NCBI RefSeq assembly: GCF_000328475.2
Contig: NC_026488.1
Span: 372,001 to 436,000, forward strand
Reading direction: 5' to 3'
DNA length: 64,000 nucleotides
DNA from: Mycosarcoma maydis
Taxonomy: Eukaryota > Basidiomycota > Ustilaginomycetes > Ustilaginales
Shown: positions 31,483 to 43,000 of the stretch, one piece after another
How the letters are laid out: every line of letters begins with the position of its first letter
Position numbering within the stretch: the stretch's first letter is position 1
Notes under the pieces: model-generated
Database searches by the model: none
Told to the model about the DNA's origin: nothing
The model's input: only the letters and a program-made list of their open reading frames with translations
Position numbers and translations under genes: made by a program

Positions 31483-34400
31483 ATGCCTCTGACAAAGCTG
31501 TCTCTTTTCAAAGGCTTGTCAGCGCCTTCAGCTTCCAAGAATTTCCCCGCTGCCCTGCGACCGTATACGACTTGGCGACACCTGCCTCTTGCTCTCGGCT
31601 CAACTCAGTCCTCGCCTCGTCTCGGCTCCGTGTCGAAGCAGCCAAGCATTCACCTTCCGGTCAAAAGTCTCGTCTGCACGCTAGCTATTGGTGCTCTGGC
31701 TACATACCGATCCCGAACTCCCAATCTCCACCGCCCGTTCACATCTTCACCTCACACGACCGCTGCAATCATGCCCGCAGACGGCTCTTCTGCAGGTCTT
31801 ACTGCCAACGGTATCCCTACCAGCCATGGCAACTTTGACCTCGTCACCCACCATGCTATCGATTATGCTCCTGGCATGTCAGTTGAAAAATGGAGATCGC
31901 GCAAGACTGGTCTCACCGTGCTCTGGGCCAACTTCGACTCGCCCCTTCTCAACTGCTACATGACACTAGCCTCGGAGATCTTCGAAGACTCGGGTGTACC
32001 GCATACGCTCGAGCATCTCATCTTTCTCGGCTCTGACCTGTACCCATTCAAGGGCGTTTTGGACACTTTGGCAAACAGAGCCTTTGCCAGCGGCACAAAC
32101 GCATGGACCGCCAACGACCACACTGCTTACACGCTCACCACTGCCGGCTCAGACGGTTTCCTCAGAATGCTTCCTGTCTATCTCGACCATGTCTTCTTTC
32201 CCACCTTGACCAAGGAAGGCTTCGTCACCGAGGTCTACCACGTCAATGGTAAAGGTCAGGACGCAGGTGTCGTCTTTAGCGAGATGCAAGGTCGTGAAAA
32301 CTCGCCCGCCGATCTCATGGAGCTCAAGTCGCAGCGTATGCTCTATCCAGCCTCGTCGGCTTATCGTTCCGAGACGGGTGGTCTTATGTCGGCGCTACGC
32401 GTGCTCGACATTGACAAGATTCGCGACTACCATCAGCAGTACTATGCTCCTCATAACGCAGCCCTTGTTGTCTGTGGACCATTGGCTCGCGTCGACCTGC
32501 TCAACTCGCTGGCACCTGTAGAGGAGCGGCTTGTCACCAAGCGCAATGCCCAACCTGAAGGCCCCAGAGGATGGAAGCGTCCCTTTGTCGAGACCGAATC
32601 TGCCGTACCACCCGTTATCGATGGATCCAGCATCGATCAACCAGGCCTCGATCCAGCTGATCCGCCAGCCGAGGGCTCGCAACCCGACTCGAAGCGTCGA
32701 CGCGCCTTCATCGATTTCCCTGAGAAGGACGAGAGTGTTGGCGAAATTCAAATCTCCTGGGTCGGTCCCAAGTTCCAGGATTGGTTGACTTGCGAGGCCA
32801 TCAGCATTCTCAGCACTTACCTCACCGACTCGCCTGTCTCTGCTGTCCAAAAGGCTTTTGTCGAGCGTGACGATCCACTCTGTACTGATGCCTACATCGA
32901 TGCATCCGACAAGGCGGGCGCTAGCTTGCTTTCTGCTTACTTTTCATCGGTTCCCTCTGACCAACTTGACCGTCTCGACCAGCAGTTTGTCGATCTGCTG
33001 TCCAGCATCGTTCAGGAAGGAATCGACATGGAAAGGATGCACATGGTCATCAAGCGAGACAAACTCAAGGTCCTCTCGCAACTCGAGACCAAGCCTGCCG
33101 ACTCATTTGCCGATCTTCTGATCACCGATTTCCTTTACGGTAACCGCTCAGGTGACGACCTTCACACGGCGCTTCAAGACATGAAGCGCTACGATGAGCT
33201 GCTTCTGTGGAAGAGTGAACAGTGGACCGAACTGCTGCAGAAGTTCTTTGTCGACAACCCCAGACTCGTGGTTGTCGGGCGTCCCTCTTCGGCACTGTCG
33301 GACAAGTTGAAGGCAGATACCAAGGCGCTCGAAGAGGAAAGAAGACAAAAGCTGGGCGAAAGCGGGTTGAAGAAACTCGAGGAGCAACTCGAGGAAGCCA
33401 AGAAGCAAAACGACCGGCCTATCCCAGATGAGATGCTGAAACAGTTCAAGATTCCCGACACCGAGAGCATCAAGTGGATCCCTGTCGGCACAGCTCAAGT
33501 TCTACCCACGTCTACGCCACAGTCGGCAAAGGGCGAGACTAGCGCGTACGGCATGCAAGTGCACAATACTGTCGACGATCTTGACCGTAAGATTCAAGCA
33601 CACGTCGATGCGGATCCTGCGAGGCTGCCTTACTTTGTGCAGTTTGATCATGTTAGCTCTGCCTTTGTCTCGATCTCGCTCGTGTTTTCGACCACGGACC
33701 TGCCCAAGGAGCTGCGTGCCCAGATGCAACTTTATCTGTCTGTTCTGTTCTCGCTTCCTATCGTCAAACAGGACGGCTCGTCCACGGCACTAACCTACGA
33801 ACAAGTGGTCAAAGGTTTGGACGAAGACACGCTCGAGTACGGCGTTTCGCTGGGCAGTGGTGGATTCGGCGAACTGGTCTGTGTCGAACTTAAGCTCGAG
33901 CGTGCAAACTACGAAAAGGGCATCGCCTGGCTGCGCGACCTGTTGCTGGGAAGCCAATTTGCCATCGACCGACTCAAAGTATCGATCAGCAAGATCATCC
34001 AGAGTCTTCCGGAACAAAAGCGAAACGGACATACGATCGCTTCTGCTCTGAGCCGATCCCTGACGCACGACGCGGAGAAATCGACCAACTTGGCCAATAG
34101 CATTTTGAAGCTGGTCAAGACCATGCCCGAGTTGCAAGAGAGGCTCAACACGGAGGCTTGCAAAGTGGTGCAAGACTTTGAGCGGATCCGGTCGACGCTG
34201 GTGCGTGCAGAAAACCTGCGTGTTTCTGTTGCGGGCGATATCCTGGCGCTGGACAGACCGAAGAGTGCATGGTCGGAGCATTTCACCAGGGTGGAGTGGA
34301 TGCAGGGTTCGCCCAAGGAGACGCTCCCTGTACCGTGGAGCAAAGATATGCTTACCGAGCTCGGTCGAGCGCCGTCGAGAAAGGGGCTGATCACGGCGCT

Positions 34401-35130
34401 GCCTACGGTGGAGAGTTCGTACTCTTACTTTACCACCAAAGGTATCGCGTCGTACACGCACGTGGATGCACCGGCGCTCGTGACGACGATTACGATTCTC
34501 AACGCCATGGAGTCGTATCTGTGGCGATACATCCGCGGTGCCGGTCTAGCGTACGGTGCCAGTATCGTCTCGAATCCGGAAAGCGAGTTGATTCACTTTA
34601 GCCTGTACCGCTCGCCCGATTCGGCGAAAGCGTTCCTCGAGGCAAAGAAGGTGATTCAAGCTCTGTGCGCTGAGCGCTCGGACGGCTGCAAGGCGGACCA
34701 AAATGAATTGGTGCTGGAGATCGACTCGACCACACTCGAATCGGCCAAGTCTTCTTTGCACTTCAACATGGCCGAAGCAGAAGGTACGCTTTCAGGCGCT
34801 GCACAGGAAAGCTTCTTGGATCAAGTGCTCAAACAATCGCCCAAGCACCGTGGCAAACTGCTGCTCTCGGCGGTTCAAACCGTTTCCCTGGCCGACGTCA
34901 AGGCGTGTCTCAACAAGTACATTTTGCCGCTGTTTGATGCGCAAACGAGCACAGCTGCTGTCGTTGCACCCGTCGGCAAGGCGGATGAGATCCAAACCCA
35001 ACTGCAGCACGCCGGGTACAGTATGGAGAGGGTCGAGATCGATCTAGGTAAAGACGAGCATAGTAGTGAGGATGAGCACAGTGCGAGCGACGACGACAGT
35101 GGATCCGAGACTGACGAGAGCGAGCGTTAG
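31483..35130 (+). CDS. M16-family zinc metalloprotease (Sdd3/YOL098C type)
   Basis: A 1215-residue insulinase-like peptidase with the inverted zinc motif HTLEH at residues 174-178, followed by the family block YPFKGVLDTLANRAFASGTN and EVYHVNGKGQDAGVVFSEMQ. It matches the C05D11.1/YOL098C branch rather than the processing peptidase subunits. Four M16 repeats are expected from its length; the second half is recognisable by SLVFSTTDLPKEL and RYIRGAGLAYGASI. A charged coiled segment lies at about 615-650, and the C-terminus is an acidic Ser/Asp/Glu tail. The first 96 residues are Ser/Arg-rich and mitochondria-like, ending at a second Met (31771) where the conserved protein begins, so two localisation forms are possible. 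Confidence 0.88.
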   Translation: MPLTKLSLFKGLSAPSASKNFPAALRPYTTWRHLPLALGSTQSSPRLGSVSKQPSIHLPVKSLVCTLAIGALATYRSRTPNLHRPFTSSPHTTAAIMPADGSSAGLTANGIPTSHGNFDLVTHHAIDYAPGMSVEKWRSRKTGLTVLWANFDSPLLNCYMTLASEIFEDSGVPHTLEHLIFLGSDLYPFKGVLDTLANRAFASGTNAWTANDHTAYTLTTAGSDGFLRMLPVYLDHVFFPTLTKEGFVTEVYHVNGKGQDAGVVFSEMQGRENSPADLMELKSQRMLYPASSAYRSETGGLMSALRVLDIDKIRDYHQQYYAPHNAALVVCGPLARVDLLNSLAPVEERLVTKRNAQPEGPRGWKRPFVETESAVPPVIDGSSIDQPGLDPADPPAEGSQPDSKRRRAFIDFPEKDESVGEIQISWVGPKFQDWLTCEAISILSTYLTDSPVSAVQKAFVERDDPLCTDAYIDASDKAGASLLSAYFSSVPSDQLDRLDQQFVDLLSSIVQEGIDMERMHMVIKRDKLKVLSQLETKPADSFADLLITDFLYGNRSGDDLHTALQDMKRYDELLLWKSEQWTELLQKFFVDNPRLVVVGRPSSALSDKLKADTKALEEERRQKLGESGLKKLEEQLEEAKKQNDRPIPDEMLKQFKIPDTESIKWIPVGTAQVLPTSTPQSAKGETSAYGMQVHNTVDDLDRKIQAHVDADPARLPYFVQFDHVSSAFVSISLVFSTTDLPKELRAQMQLYLSVLFSLPIVKQDGSSTALTYEQVVKGLDEDTLEYGVSLGSGGFGELVCVELKLERANYEKGIAWLRDLLLGSQFAIDRLKVSISKIIQSLPEQKRNGHTIASALSRSLTHDAEKSTNLANSILKLVKTMPELQERLNTEACKVVQDFERIRSTLVRAENLRVSVAGDILALDRPKSAWSEHFTRVEWMQGSPKETLPVPWSKDMLTELGRAPSRKGLITALPTVESSYSYFTTKGIASYTHVDAPALVTTITILNAMESYLWRYIRGAGLAYGASIVSNPESELIHFSLYRSPDSAKAFLEAKKVIQALCAERSDGCKADQNELVLEIDSTTLESAKSSLHFNMAEAEGTLSGAAQESFLDQVLKQSPKHRGKLLLSAVQTVSLADVKACLNKYILPLFDAQTSTAAVVAPVGKADEIQTQLQHAGYSMERVEIDLGKDEHSSEDEHSASDDDSGSETDESER

Positions 35131-35525
35131 AGTGTCACTTTATATGATCTCGTGCTTGACTCATACACCTTTTCACACCATGCGTCCAAAGCTAGCTATC
35201 CATCATACACGATAGATTACCAATCAAGTTGCTGTTTCTCTCGAATGGATCTTGCGAGCCGAGTGCGATTTGTGCAGACTCGATATGGGCGTGGTGGGTG
35301 CACACAGTGAGAAGAAACGCTCAGCGTTGACGCTGTGCGATGTTAGCATGCGATGAGCAGTCGCACGTCGTAGCAACGTGGATGTTGATGCACAAGTTGT
35401 GCGCATCAGGGGAACATGCAAGAGCGGTCTCGGATGGAGACACGCAAGTTGTGAACGCGCATGGTGAGAAGCAAGGGTCAAGATTGCATTGAGACGAAGG
35501 AGGGATAGGGCGCGAAAGTATTAAG
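35131..35525. other. Convergent intergenic region
   Basis: 395 bases between the ends of the M16 protease (+) and SDHC (-). Nothing beyond probable 3' untranslated sequence was seen. Confidence 0.6.
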
Positions 35526-36282
35526 TTAAATGAGGAGCAGGCCGATGGTGCTGAGTGCGGTAGCGCCGAGGACGACGTAAGCGGTCGAGTAGACGCCCTT
35601 GATGGTCAAAGCGAAGCCCCAGTCCCAGGCCAGGTGACGAAGACCGTTGAGCGAGTGGAAGCTGAATGCGAGAGCGAGCGGCGCTTTGACGGCGGTCTTG
35701 AACCATGCGGGTAGCGTAGCGACAAAGTCGGTGAGCGATGCAGAGGAAAGCGCTTCAGCCGAGCCGAACAGCGGATAGCCTGCGTACGCTGCAAAATACG
35801 CGTACAGCACTGCACAAGCATAGCAAACCAAACATCGGTGTAAAGCTGGTCAGTCTTGAGCCGTACAGACATTGTCGATCATAACGCAAATCAATCCACG
35901 CTTGCTGAAAATCGAGCCTTGTCGCCTCTGCGTATTCCTTTCGTCGTCGATTCAAGTACTTACAAACGCTCAAACCGGTACCAGTGATACGGTTGATGAT
36001 GGACAGCAACCAAGTGATCTGCGGCTGGTAGATGGTGAAATGAGGGCTCGACGGACGCTGAGCACGCTGTTGGTTGAGAAGGTCCAAGTTCTGCTGTTGC
36101 GTCAACTTTGTCGTCTGGGCAGCTGCGTTGGATTTCGAGCTTGTCGAGACCATTCGGGGCGACGTGGTCAAGGCAGATCGAAGCGCCATCGTGGGCATGG
36201 CGGGTGCGGAGCGCAGACCCACACGACCCACGGAGCGGGTCGATGCCAGGGTGAGCGAGAGCATAGATCGGGTGGCCAACAT
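35526..36282 (-). CDS. SDH3: Succinate dehydrogenase cytochrome b subunit (SDHC), one intron
   Basis: A 200-residue inner-membrane anchor of mitochondrial complex II. Exon 1 is 36282-35964 and exon 2 is 35809-35526. The intron (35963-35810, 154 bases) has a GTAAGT donor and a TTGTGCAG acceptor and joins GTGLSV to LLYAYF in frame. Residues 1-50 are a mitochondrial targeting sequence rich in Arg, Ser and Ala. SPHFTIYQPQITWLLSIINR (79-98) carries the conserved quinone-site Ser and Arg, and FHSLNGLRHLAWDWG (157-171) carries the heme-ligand His158. Three membrane helices follow the family pattern. The family is the target of SDHI fungicides. The ATG at 36282 is first in frame; the frame extends 57 bases upstream only to a GTG. 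Confidence 0.93.
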
Positions 36283-37083
36283 CGTGTGTGAGTGAAGGAT
36301 GGTGGTAAACAGTGTCGATTCCAACACACACAACAGCACCTCCTCCAGTCGTCCGTCTGAGTGTCACCGACAGCGCGGGGTCAAACCCAGCGCGGAAAAG
36401 ATCGGCTCTTACCGCGCCATCATTATTACTTGCCGCAAATTCCTCCCTCCCCCAGCACAGTCACCAGTGCGCGCTTGTCCCGAAGCCTCCGATTTGTCAT
36501 CCACTCTCGCCTGCTACGCATCTCACGCTCTGCATCTCTGAATAATTCTTCCGCGTGAGCTTTTCTCGCACGAGAACACCCGTGCTTCGTTGCTTTACTC
36601 AAGACTCTCTACCAGCTGCTCTGTTAGGCCGTTCTCATCTGCATCTTTTGTTCAGCAGCAGCAACGAACCCTAAGTCACGAGTCAAGTCGTGAGTGAGAC
36701 GAGACATCTCTATCACGCTATTCACGATTCACAACTCAAGAGGTTGGCTTTCTGACGCTACCCATGTTCCCACTGAGCTGACAGACTGACACATCATGAG
36801 AAAACGGATCCACATTGAATTTCCAAAAGACAGTAGCAGTTGATCGGAATCCAAGCATCAAGGCTAGCTAAAACCACCATCGATACGAATTGCGTGGAAA
36901 TGACATAAACATGACCGTGACGGCAGCATCGCACCCAAGCCTCGGGTATCTTGATTAAGGGAAGGAGGTTGGTTGCTGCGGACCGTCGTAGTTGCAAGGA
37001 AAATCAAGCCGGTCCCTGGAGAAGAGACAATGTCGAAGAGAAACGGCTCGGTAGGGAGACGCTCAAAGGGCAGCACCCACGAC
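36283..37083. other. Upstream region of SDHC
   Basis: About 800 bases between the SDHC start and the end of the coiled-coil gene, both minus strand. It contains GAGTCGT-type copies near 36676-36700 and ATTCACGATTCAC near 36720. No gene was recognised. Confidence 0.6.
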
Positions 37084-38286
37084 TCAACGACGAGCGCTGT
37101 GAAGCTCAGCAGCCTGGCGTGACCTAGCCTGGTCATTGACCGTCTTCTGGTTTCGCAGCTCGTCAATGTGCTTCTTGGAGGTCTCGTATCCCTCGCGAGT
37201 GCTCTCGGTATGTCTCTTCTTGATCTCGAGGTCTTCGACCGCCTTGGCGAGGTCGGCAGCGTACTTCTCGTACTCGGCCTTGACCTTGCTGAGCGCCTTG
37301 GCAGCCTTGTGCTCCTTGGTCTGCGCCTTCTGGTGACGCTTGAGCGCCTGCGTCTCGGCATCGCGCGATTTGCGGAAGAGCTTTTCAGAAGCAGCGGCGT
37401 CCTTGATGGCGCGCTTGAGCGACTTGTGTTCATTCTTGGCCTCCTTCTTCATGAGCTTGTCCATCTTCTTGGCCTCTTTGGGGCTGAGCGCTGACTTGGG
37501 AGCCTCGGTGGCGGCCAGCGTGGTGGGAGGCGGGTGAGCCACAATGGGCGCAACAGTGGCAGCCCCAGCTCCAGCTCCAGCTCCAGCTCCAGCCCCAGCT
37601 CCAGCTCCGGTGACCGAAGAGGGGACGATGGTGCCAGGAGGGAAGCTGGGAGCTCCAGCAGCAGTTGGGGACGAAGCGACAGCGTTGAGCTGCTGAGGCT
37701 GCTGGGCGCTGATGGCACTTCCTGGAGCGGTGCTTGGCGCGACGGCGCTGACAGCCGAGGTGGGCTCGACGGCCGAGCCAGGAGCAGCAGTGGCGGCAGC
37801 AGCACCAACACCAGCAGCAGGTACAGCGGTGTTGATGTGCGAGACCTCTCGAGCATGATCATTGGGCTGGACGGGCTGAATGGCGGTGGTTTGTGGCTGG
37901 ACCAGGCCAGGGGCAGCTGCATCGGTTGCAGTAGGAGCAGGAGACTGAGCTACGGGATCAGCAATGCCACTAGCGACCGAGGTATCAGCCTGGTGGGGAA
38001 CAGCAACGGCACCAGCACCGATACTCAGGTCAGTGGCTTGATGGGCGTGTCCATTTCCGAGATGCGGTTGGGTCGCAGGGTCCGTGATCGACGACTCGAT
38101 AGGAGCAGCCGCTCCAGCGCCTGCAGTAGCGGGCAAGGTAGGAGCATCCTTGGACAGGATGGCCGAACCATTAGCATCGCCGTTGGCGTGAGGGACAGCA
38201 CCATTGGTGGCATCCGAGCCATTGGCAGGATGAATGGCCTTGATTTCGGCAACAAGGATCGAGCCGTTACGAGCGAGATCGGTCAT
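37084..38286 (-). CDS. Coiled-coil protein with Ala/Pro-rich N-terminus
   Basis: A 400-residue protein. Residues 1-260 are low complexity (Ala, Gly, Pro, Thr), including alternating Ala-Gly runs from a CTCCAG hexamer array in the DNA (37561-37610). Residues about 262-400 form a long, Lys/Glu/Ala-rich coiled coil starting SALSPKEAKKMDKLMKKEAK. Basidiomycete relatives of this layout are often labelled DNA-binding protein Ncp1; I regard that name as possible, not shown. No targeting signal or membrane segment is present. The ATG at 38286 starts a plausible N-terminus (MTDLARNGSILVAEIKAIHP). Confidence 0.75.
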   Translation of the reverse strand: MTDLARNGSILVAEIKAIHPANGSDATNGAVPHANGDANGSAILSKDAPTLPATAGAGAAAPIESSITDPATQPHLGNGHAHQATDLSIGAGAVAVPHQADTSVASGIADPVAQSPAPTATDAAAPGLVQPQTTAIQPVQPNDHAREVSHINTAVPAAGVGAAAATAAPGSAVEPTSAVSAVAPSTAPGSAISAQQPQQLNAVASSPTAAGAPSFPPGTIVPSSVTGAGAGAGAGAGAGAGAATVAPIVAHPPPTTLAATEAPKSALSPKEAKKMDKLMKKEAKNEHKSLKRAIKDAAASEKLFRKSRDAETQALKRHQKAQTKEHKAAKALSKVKAEYEKYAADLAKAVEDLEIKKRHTESTREGYETSKKHIDELRNQKTVNDQARSRQAAELHSARR

Positions 38287-39005
38287 GGTGATTGAAGCGA
38301 GGTATCACAGAGGATCGGGTATGTGTGAGGGTGTGAGGTATGAGTTGACAGGGGTATCTAGTCTGGTAGCCTGATGATTGTAGGGAGCTGGATGCTTGCA
38401 GAAGGGAAACGAATTCCAGAGAGCTTGGATAGATGGAGGGAGGAAGGGAAGCAAGAAATGCGGTGACAAGGGTGCGGGTTAGCTTATGAGCGGATTGGAC
38501 TGCGGTGACGTGTGCCGCTCTTGGCCCAGCAAGGGGAAACAGAGAATTGGCGCACTGTACAGTACGGTGCGGTACGGTTTACGGCGGAATGCGAATGGAA
38601 GCAGGCAGAAGGCAGAAGGCGGCGGCTGCGAATCGTAAATCGTGAATGGCATTTGGAGAACGTCAGACGGCCAAGGCGTGTGCAAGCTGGTCGAATGGGT
38701 TCATCTGGTATAGGCAGCTGAGCAGCGGTGGCAAGTGGCAGGGCTGTGACTGAATCAAGCCAACGCTGGACTCGTGCGGCGAATCAGTTTAGAAGGCGTC
38801 AAGGTTTGTTCCGAACGCACGAGACTCACACTCGTGACTTGTCTTTGGGGTCGGCATCAACGTCAGCAACAAAACCGCAGACGGCAATGCGTGAATTGCA
38901 TCGCTACTAAAGCCTAGATGCTGCACAGCTACAGTCAAAAGGCAGTCTAGAAAGCGCTAAGCTGCCACTCGGAGGGACAACCGAAAAGAGAAAAAGTGAC
39001 AACCA

Positions 39006-39045
39006 TGAATCGTGAATCGTGAATCGTGAATCGTGAATCGTGAAT
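39006..39045 (+). repeat. Tandem repeat, unit TGAATCG, 5.7 copies
   Basis: Five perfect 7-base units plus TGAAT. This is the longest perfect array of the dispersed GAATCGT family in this window. Confidence 0.93.
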
Positions 39046-39404
39046 GAAAATGGGCGGCTCGCTTGTTGTCAGTCAAGAGTCGGAGTTGTGCTATTGAGCG
39101 GAGTTGCTCAGCCAAGCGAGGTGCGAGACAAGCTGGCCATCCACGATCACGAATCAGTTGCATTACGTGTTAGCCTATGAGTCGACAGTACAGTGCATAA
39201 TTAGTGATTTGTGCTGAAAGCAGAAATGCTGCTCGTTTCCATTTTTAATCATTTCGCCGCGCTTAGAGACAATCATATTAATATTAATAAATGCAGGCTG
39301 ACGTAGAAAGATCTTCCAACTGCAGCTTTCTTTTATTAAAACTCGAATTTCAATTTCCCTTGTTGAAACTTCGACCTGACACTTGGCAAGACCGCCCACC
39401 ACAG

Positions 39405-39575
39405 CATTCATATTCACGATTCACGATTCGTGAATTCGTGATTCGTGATTCACGATTGTCCATTTCACGATTCGATCCATCCATACATGAACTGTGGACC
39501 GGTGGATCGAAAGCATTCACAATTCGTAGATACACGATTCGAGATTCGTGATTGTGATTGTGATTGTGATTGTGG
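39405..39575. repeat. Mixed-orientation GAATCGT cluster and ATTGTG array
   Basis: Between 39412 and 39470 the heptamer occurs in both orientations (CACGATTCACGATTCGTGAA, then TTCGTGATTCGTGATTCACG), so the strand can fold back on itself. From 39551 to 39574 there are four perfect copies of ATTGTG. Confidence 0.85.
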
Positions 39576-40099
39576 CCCACGACTCTGTAATCACTCGTGA
39601 CTGCGGACATGCAAACCAAGCAGCTGCAAGCATCTTTCAAACTTCTTTGGCTCTCGTCGTGCTCTCGACCCAGAACTATCGACAGGAGATCGCTGGCCAA
39701 CAACGACTGAGCCAGGAGAAGGCCGATGTCATCTGTCGTCACAAAGCGCTCCTCAGAGAAAGACGTGAGACACAGCGTTCTTGTGCAGCTTCGACAGCGT
39801 CGCCAAGCTCTCACGTCAAGCTGAACATCGCCAGTGGCTTGGTCACATTCACGATTGGTTATAGTCATAATTTCGCGACTCACTGTTTTGCAATCCACAG
39901 CATAGATAGACTCACGACTCCTGCTTGAGATGGAGACCAAACTACAACCATGTCAGTAATCGTGTGCCTTCAGCCACTCTAATCATGTTCTCTGGCTTGG
40001 CCCACCCACATACGTTCTCTTGGATCAGGACTCCTTGCAATGCCACGTGTGTTATGAGAAGATCTGTACCAATACATGTTGTCAACAAGGTTGCACTTC

Positions 40100-43000
40100 C
40101 TACACGCTACTATCAGAGTCATCTTTCTTGTTCGTCTCGGCGCTTCTCCACGCCTCCATCGCCGCAGCATATTTCCTGGCGAGATGAACTCTCTTTTTGG
40201 CCCTTCTCGCTCTGTTTGCCATCACGAGCGTCTTTGTGTCGAACTTCATCAACGACCTGGCATGATCGCGCTCAAACGCGTCTTGAATGCGCCTCTGTTC
40301 ATCTCGCAACAGCTCTTCAAACGCCATTTCGGCATGACTGGCTTTCAGAGCGCCTCGCTGGCCGTTGAGTAACTGTACGACGACATTGCTCTCCATGCGT
40401 TGAGCAGCTAGCAACTCGTTGACCTCCATCTGTCGTTCCGATCTCCGTAGGCGCGCTACCCGTCGACGATAGATCATCATACTGATCGACGTAGGCTGCA
40501 CGGGCTTGTATCGCGGTAGAGGCCGATTGTAGATAGTAGGTGGCAACAGTGCGCCAGAGTGATGCGCGATCCGTTTAGGATATCTTTGCTCGTGCACCTT
40601 GCGTGCCCAGAACTCGTTCCACGACCGTCGATGGTTTCGGTCCGCTAAGGCTGTCTCTCGAGTATCAAGCGCAGATTTAGCGGCGTCATCCCTGTCGTTG
40701 GCAAGCTGAAACATTCGCAAGAGAGCATGCGCTTCTTGAATGAGCGTAGCCACCTTGGTCTCAGAGGTCAGGGCTTTCATCTTTCGCACGATACGTTGGA
40801 TCTCAAGCTTGAGCTCGGGGCATGAGGCGGGACATTGTCGCAGGAGCGGTCGATACAGCTGCCAGAGTATCAGCCGTCGATGCGTTGCTTGGCGAAAGAA
40901 TGGCGTCTCTCTCCTCGGTGGACGTCGAGGAATGAAGGCTGCAAAGAAGAGCGCCTCGGCGTTCGCTTGGCGCAAGTTCTCAGCGACTTGCTTCGTCCCA
41001 TCCCGAGTCTGTGTCGAAACAGCAGCACGGGTGCAAAAGCCAGCTTTCCTCGGCACCGCATGAGTCGACACTGGGTTAGCGGGCTTTCTAGCAATCGACC
41101 GTGCCCCACTTCTTGAGCTCGTGCTGGAAACTTGATCAACAGCAGAATGACGTTGCCGTCCTGGCTTCGTCGCTTCAGCCTCCTCGACGCACGTCTGAAT
41201 CCATGCATCCTCGTCAAACGTGCTCGACTGCGGAGCAGCGCTCCTTGATCCGGTGGAGGCAAAGGCAAATCCTTGACCAGCTTCTCCCGCGGCGACAGTC
41301 CGCGGTCGTGGTCTTCGAACAGGCTTCTGCGGAGCATTAGGGTCTCGCTCGGCCATCTTTGAGCGTGCTTCCAACGCCCGGATTTCGGCCAGTTCTTTCG
41401 ACGCCTGTGCTTGCAAGAAGTACAGGCCACGCTCGCCGAGAGATCTATGTACCTGCGTGGACGGAACATATGGGGGGAAAGCGCCGCCATCGTGCCTTTC
41501 ACTGGCTAGCGTTGCGTTGTCCTGCGAGTTTGCTGAGCCATCTTTGGAGAGCACACCTTTAGTCTGTTGGAGGATTTGCTCAATGTCCAGCGCTACACCG
41601 ACCGGGATCGCTTCGGGGTGGGATGGCGTAACACACGGATCATCAGCTTCTTTGCGCAACACCTTGTCGATGTCGACCTGTGCAAAGAAAGCACATCCGA
41701 GCGGCAGATCATCCATCTGAAGTTTGAAAGCAAACATGGCACGTGTCCAAATATTGGCGATCTGCAGAGCCAACGCGGCTCGGTACGTGTCTTGGTCTTT
41801 GACCAGGTATCGCACCTCGTCGTGAACCGAGAGCATGAATCTGGCATCAATGCTGTATCGCTTCGAGAGCCACTCCATCGCAGTGATCAGCAGATGCAGG
41901 TAGTCAACACCACTGCTCTGTACGACCCAGTTGATTCGACTTGGCATGTATTCTTCCGACAAACGGCCGTTGCCAAAATCGACCTTGCCCAGAAATTTTT
42001 TGGTCAACGCGTTGGTTACGCCACAGTCGAGCGCTGGTGTCTTGGGATTGTCAGAGAGCGCAATGCTCTCAAGCTTGTTGAAGACGTAGCTTTCCGTGCC
42101 ACCGAACCAGAATTTGGCCCCAAAGAATTCGTCCGTATGCGTATTCTGACCCTTGGTGGCCATGTAGAGTTCTTTGGCTTTTTGCGTCGCCTCTTCATTG
42201 CTGACGCTCGGGTTTGCTTTGAGCAACAGGTGGGTGGCATGTTTGATACCTGCGCCGTATATGCGTGAGTAGTTGAACACTTTGGCTTGATTACGACTTG
42301 TGCCAAGGATCGATGCTGTCTTGGAGTGTAGGTCAGTGCCGAGTGCCTTTGTTCCTTCGAGTGTCATCCAGCCGACAGCTGTAGCGCCATGGATGCCGAA
42401 CTGTGCATCTCCCATGACACTGCAGATCCAGAGTTCCTCAGAGTCGACATCCGCTCCGACAAGGCTGTAGCCCGGAGGCGCTTTGACCATGGCTTTGAGT
42501 TCCGAGCCGACGCGGTTCTTCTTGGCATTGCTGGCGGTGAGCCAGGTGTTTTCGATGGCACGGCGAGTCACTGTGCCCATGCTGACGACCTGCGGAAGGA
42601 TGAGCCCTTTCTTGCGATCTGCTTCGCCTTGCTTGTCCTGACGTGCTCCTGACGCTCCGCTTGGATAGCGCATGGTAGTGTCAGCCTGGCCATCCCAAAC
42701 CACCATCTGCTTATGGACGCGGTCGCGAACTGCGATCCAGTAGCTACACTGTGCGTTGAGCTCCAAGGCTGTCCTTGCTGCGGTGCGGCCAACTTCGTCC
42801 GGGTGGCGGCTCTCGAGCGTACCGTCCTCAAAGTAGGCAATGAATGACTTGGCAAACGGACTTCCCACATTGGCACTTTCTCCTTCGCTGTGAGGCACCT
42901 TGTAAAAGATGGACGTTCCATAGGCCTTGACCACGAGAGCAGCAGCGTCTTTGTCCGCCTTTGAAGAGCCCTTCGCTTTTGCTATTCGCGTTTTCGACTT

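Larger units (their letters stand above)
38287..40099. other. Repeat-rich intergenic region, about 1.8 kb
   Basis: The densest collection of the heptamer family in the window: 39006-39045 (tandem), 39405-39480 (both orientations, forming inverted repeats) and 39525-39575, plus GAGTCGT types near 38818 and 39585. An AT-rich stretch with ATTAATATTAATAAAT lies at 39276-39291. A GTACAGTACGGTGCGGTACGG repeat-like string is near 38557-38577. Open frames here are products of the repeats. It holds the 3' end of POLG and the promoter of the coiled-coil gene. Confidence 0.6.

Noticed and set aside
39548..39928. 126-codon plus-strand frame starting MIVIVIVIV
   Set aside because: The start is the translated ATTGTG repeat; the rest has no family resemblance.
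41340..41380. DPNAPQKP in the POLG linker, reminiscent of an HMG-box start
   Set aside because: Only the short phrase matches; the following sequence is basic and disordered with no HMG helices.
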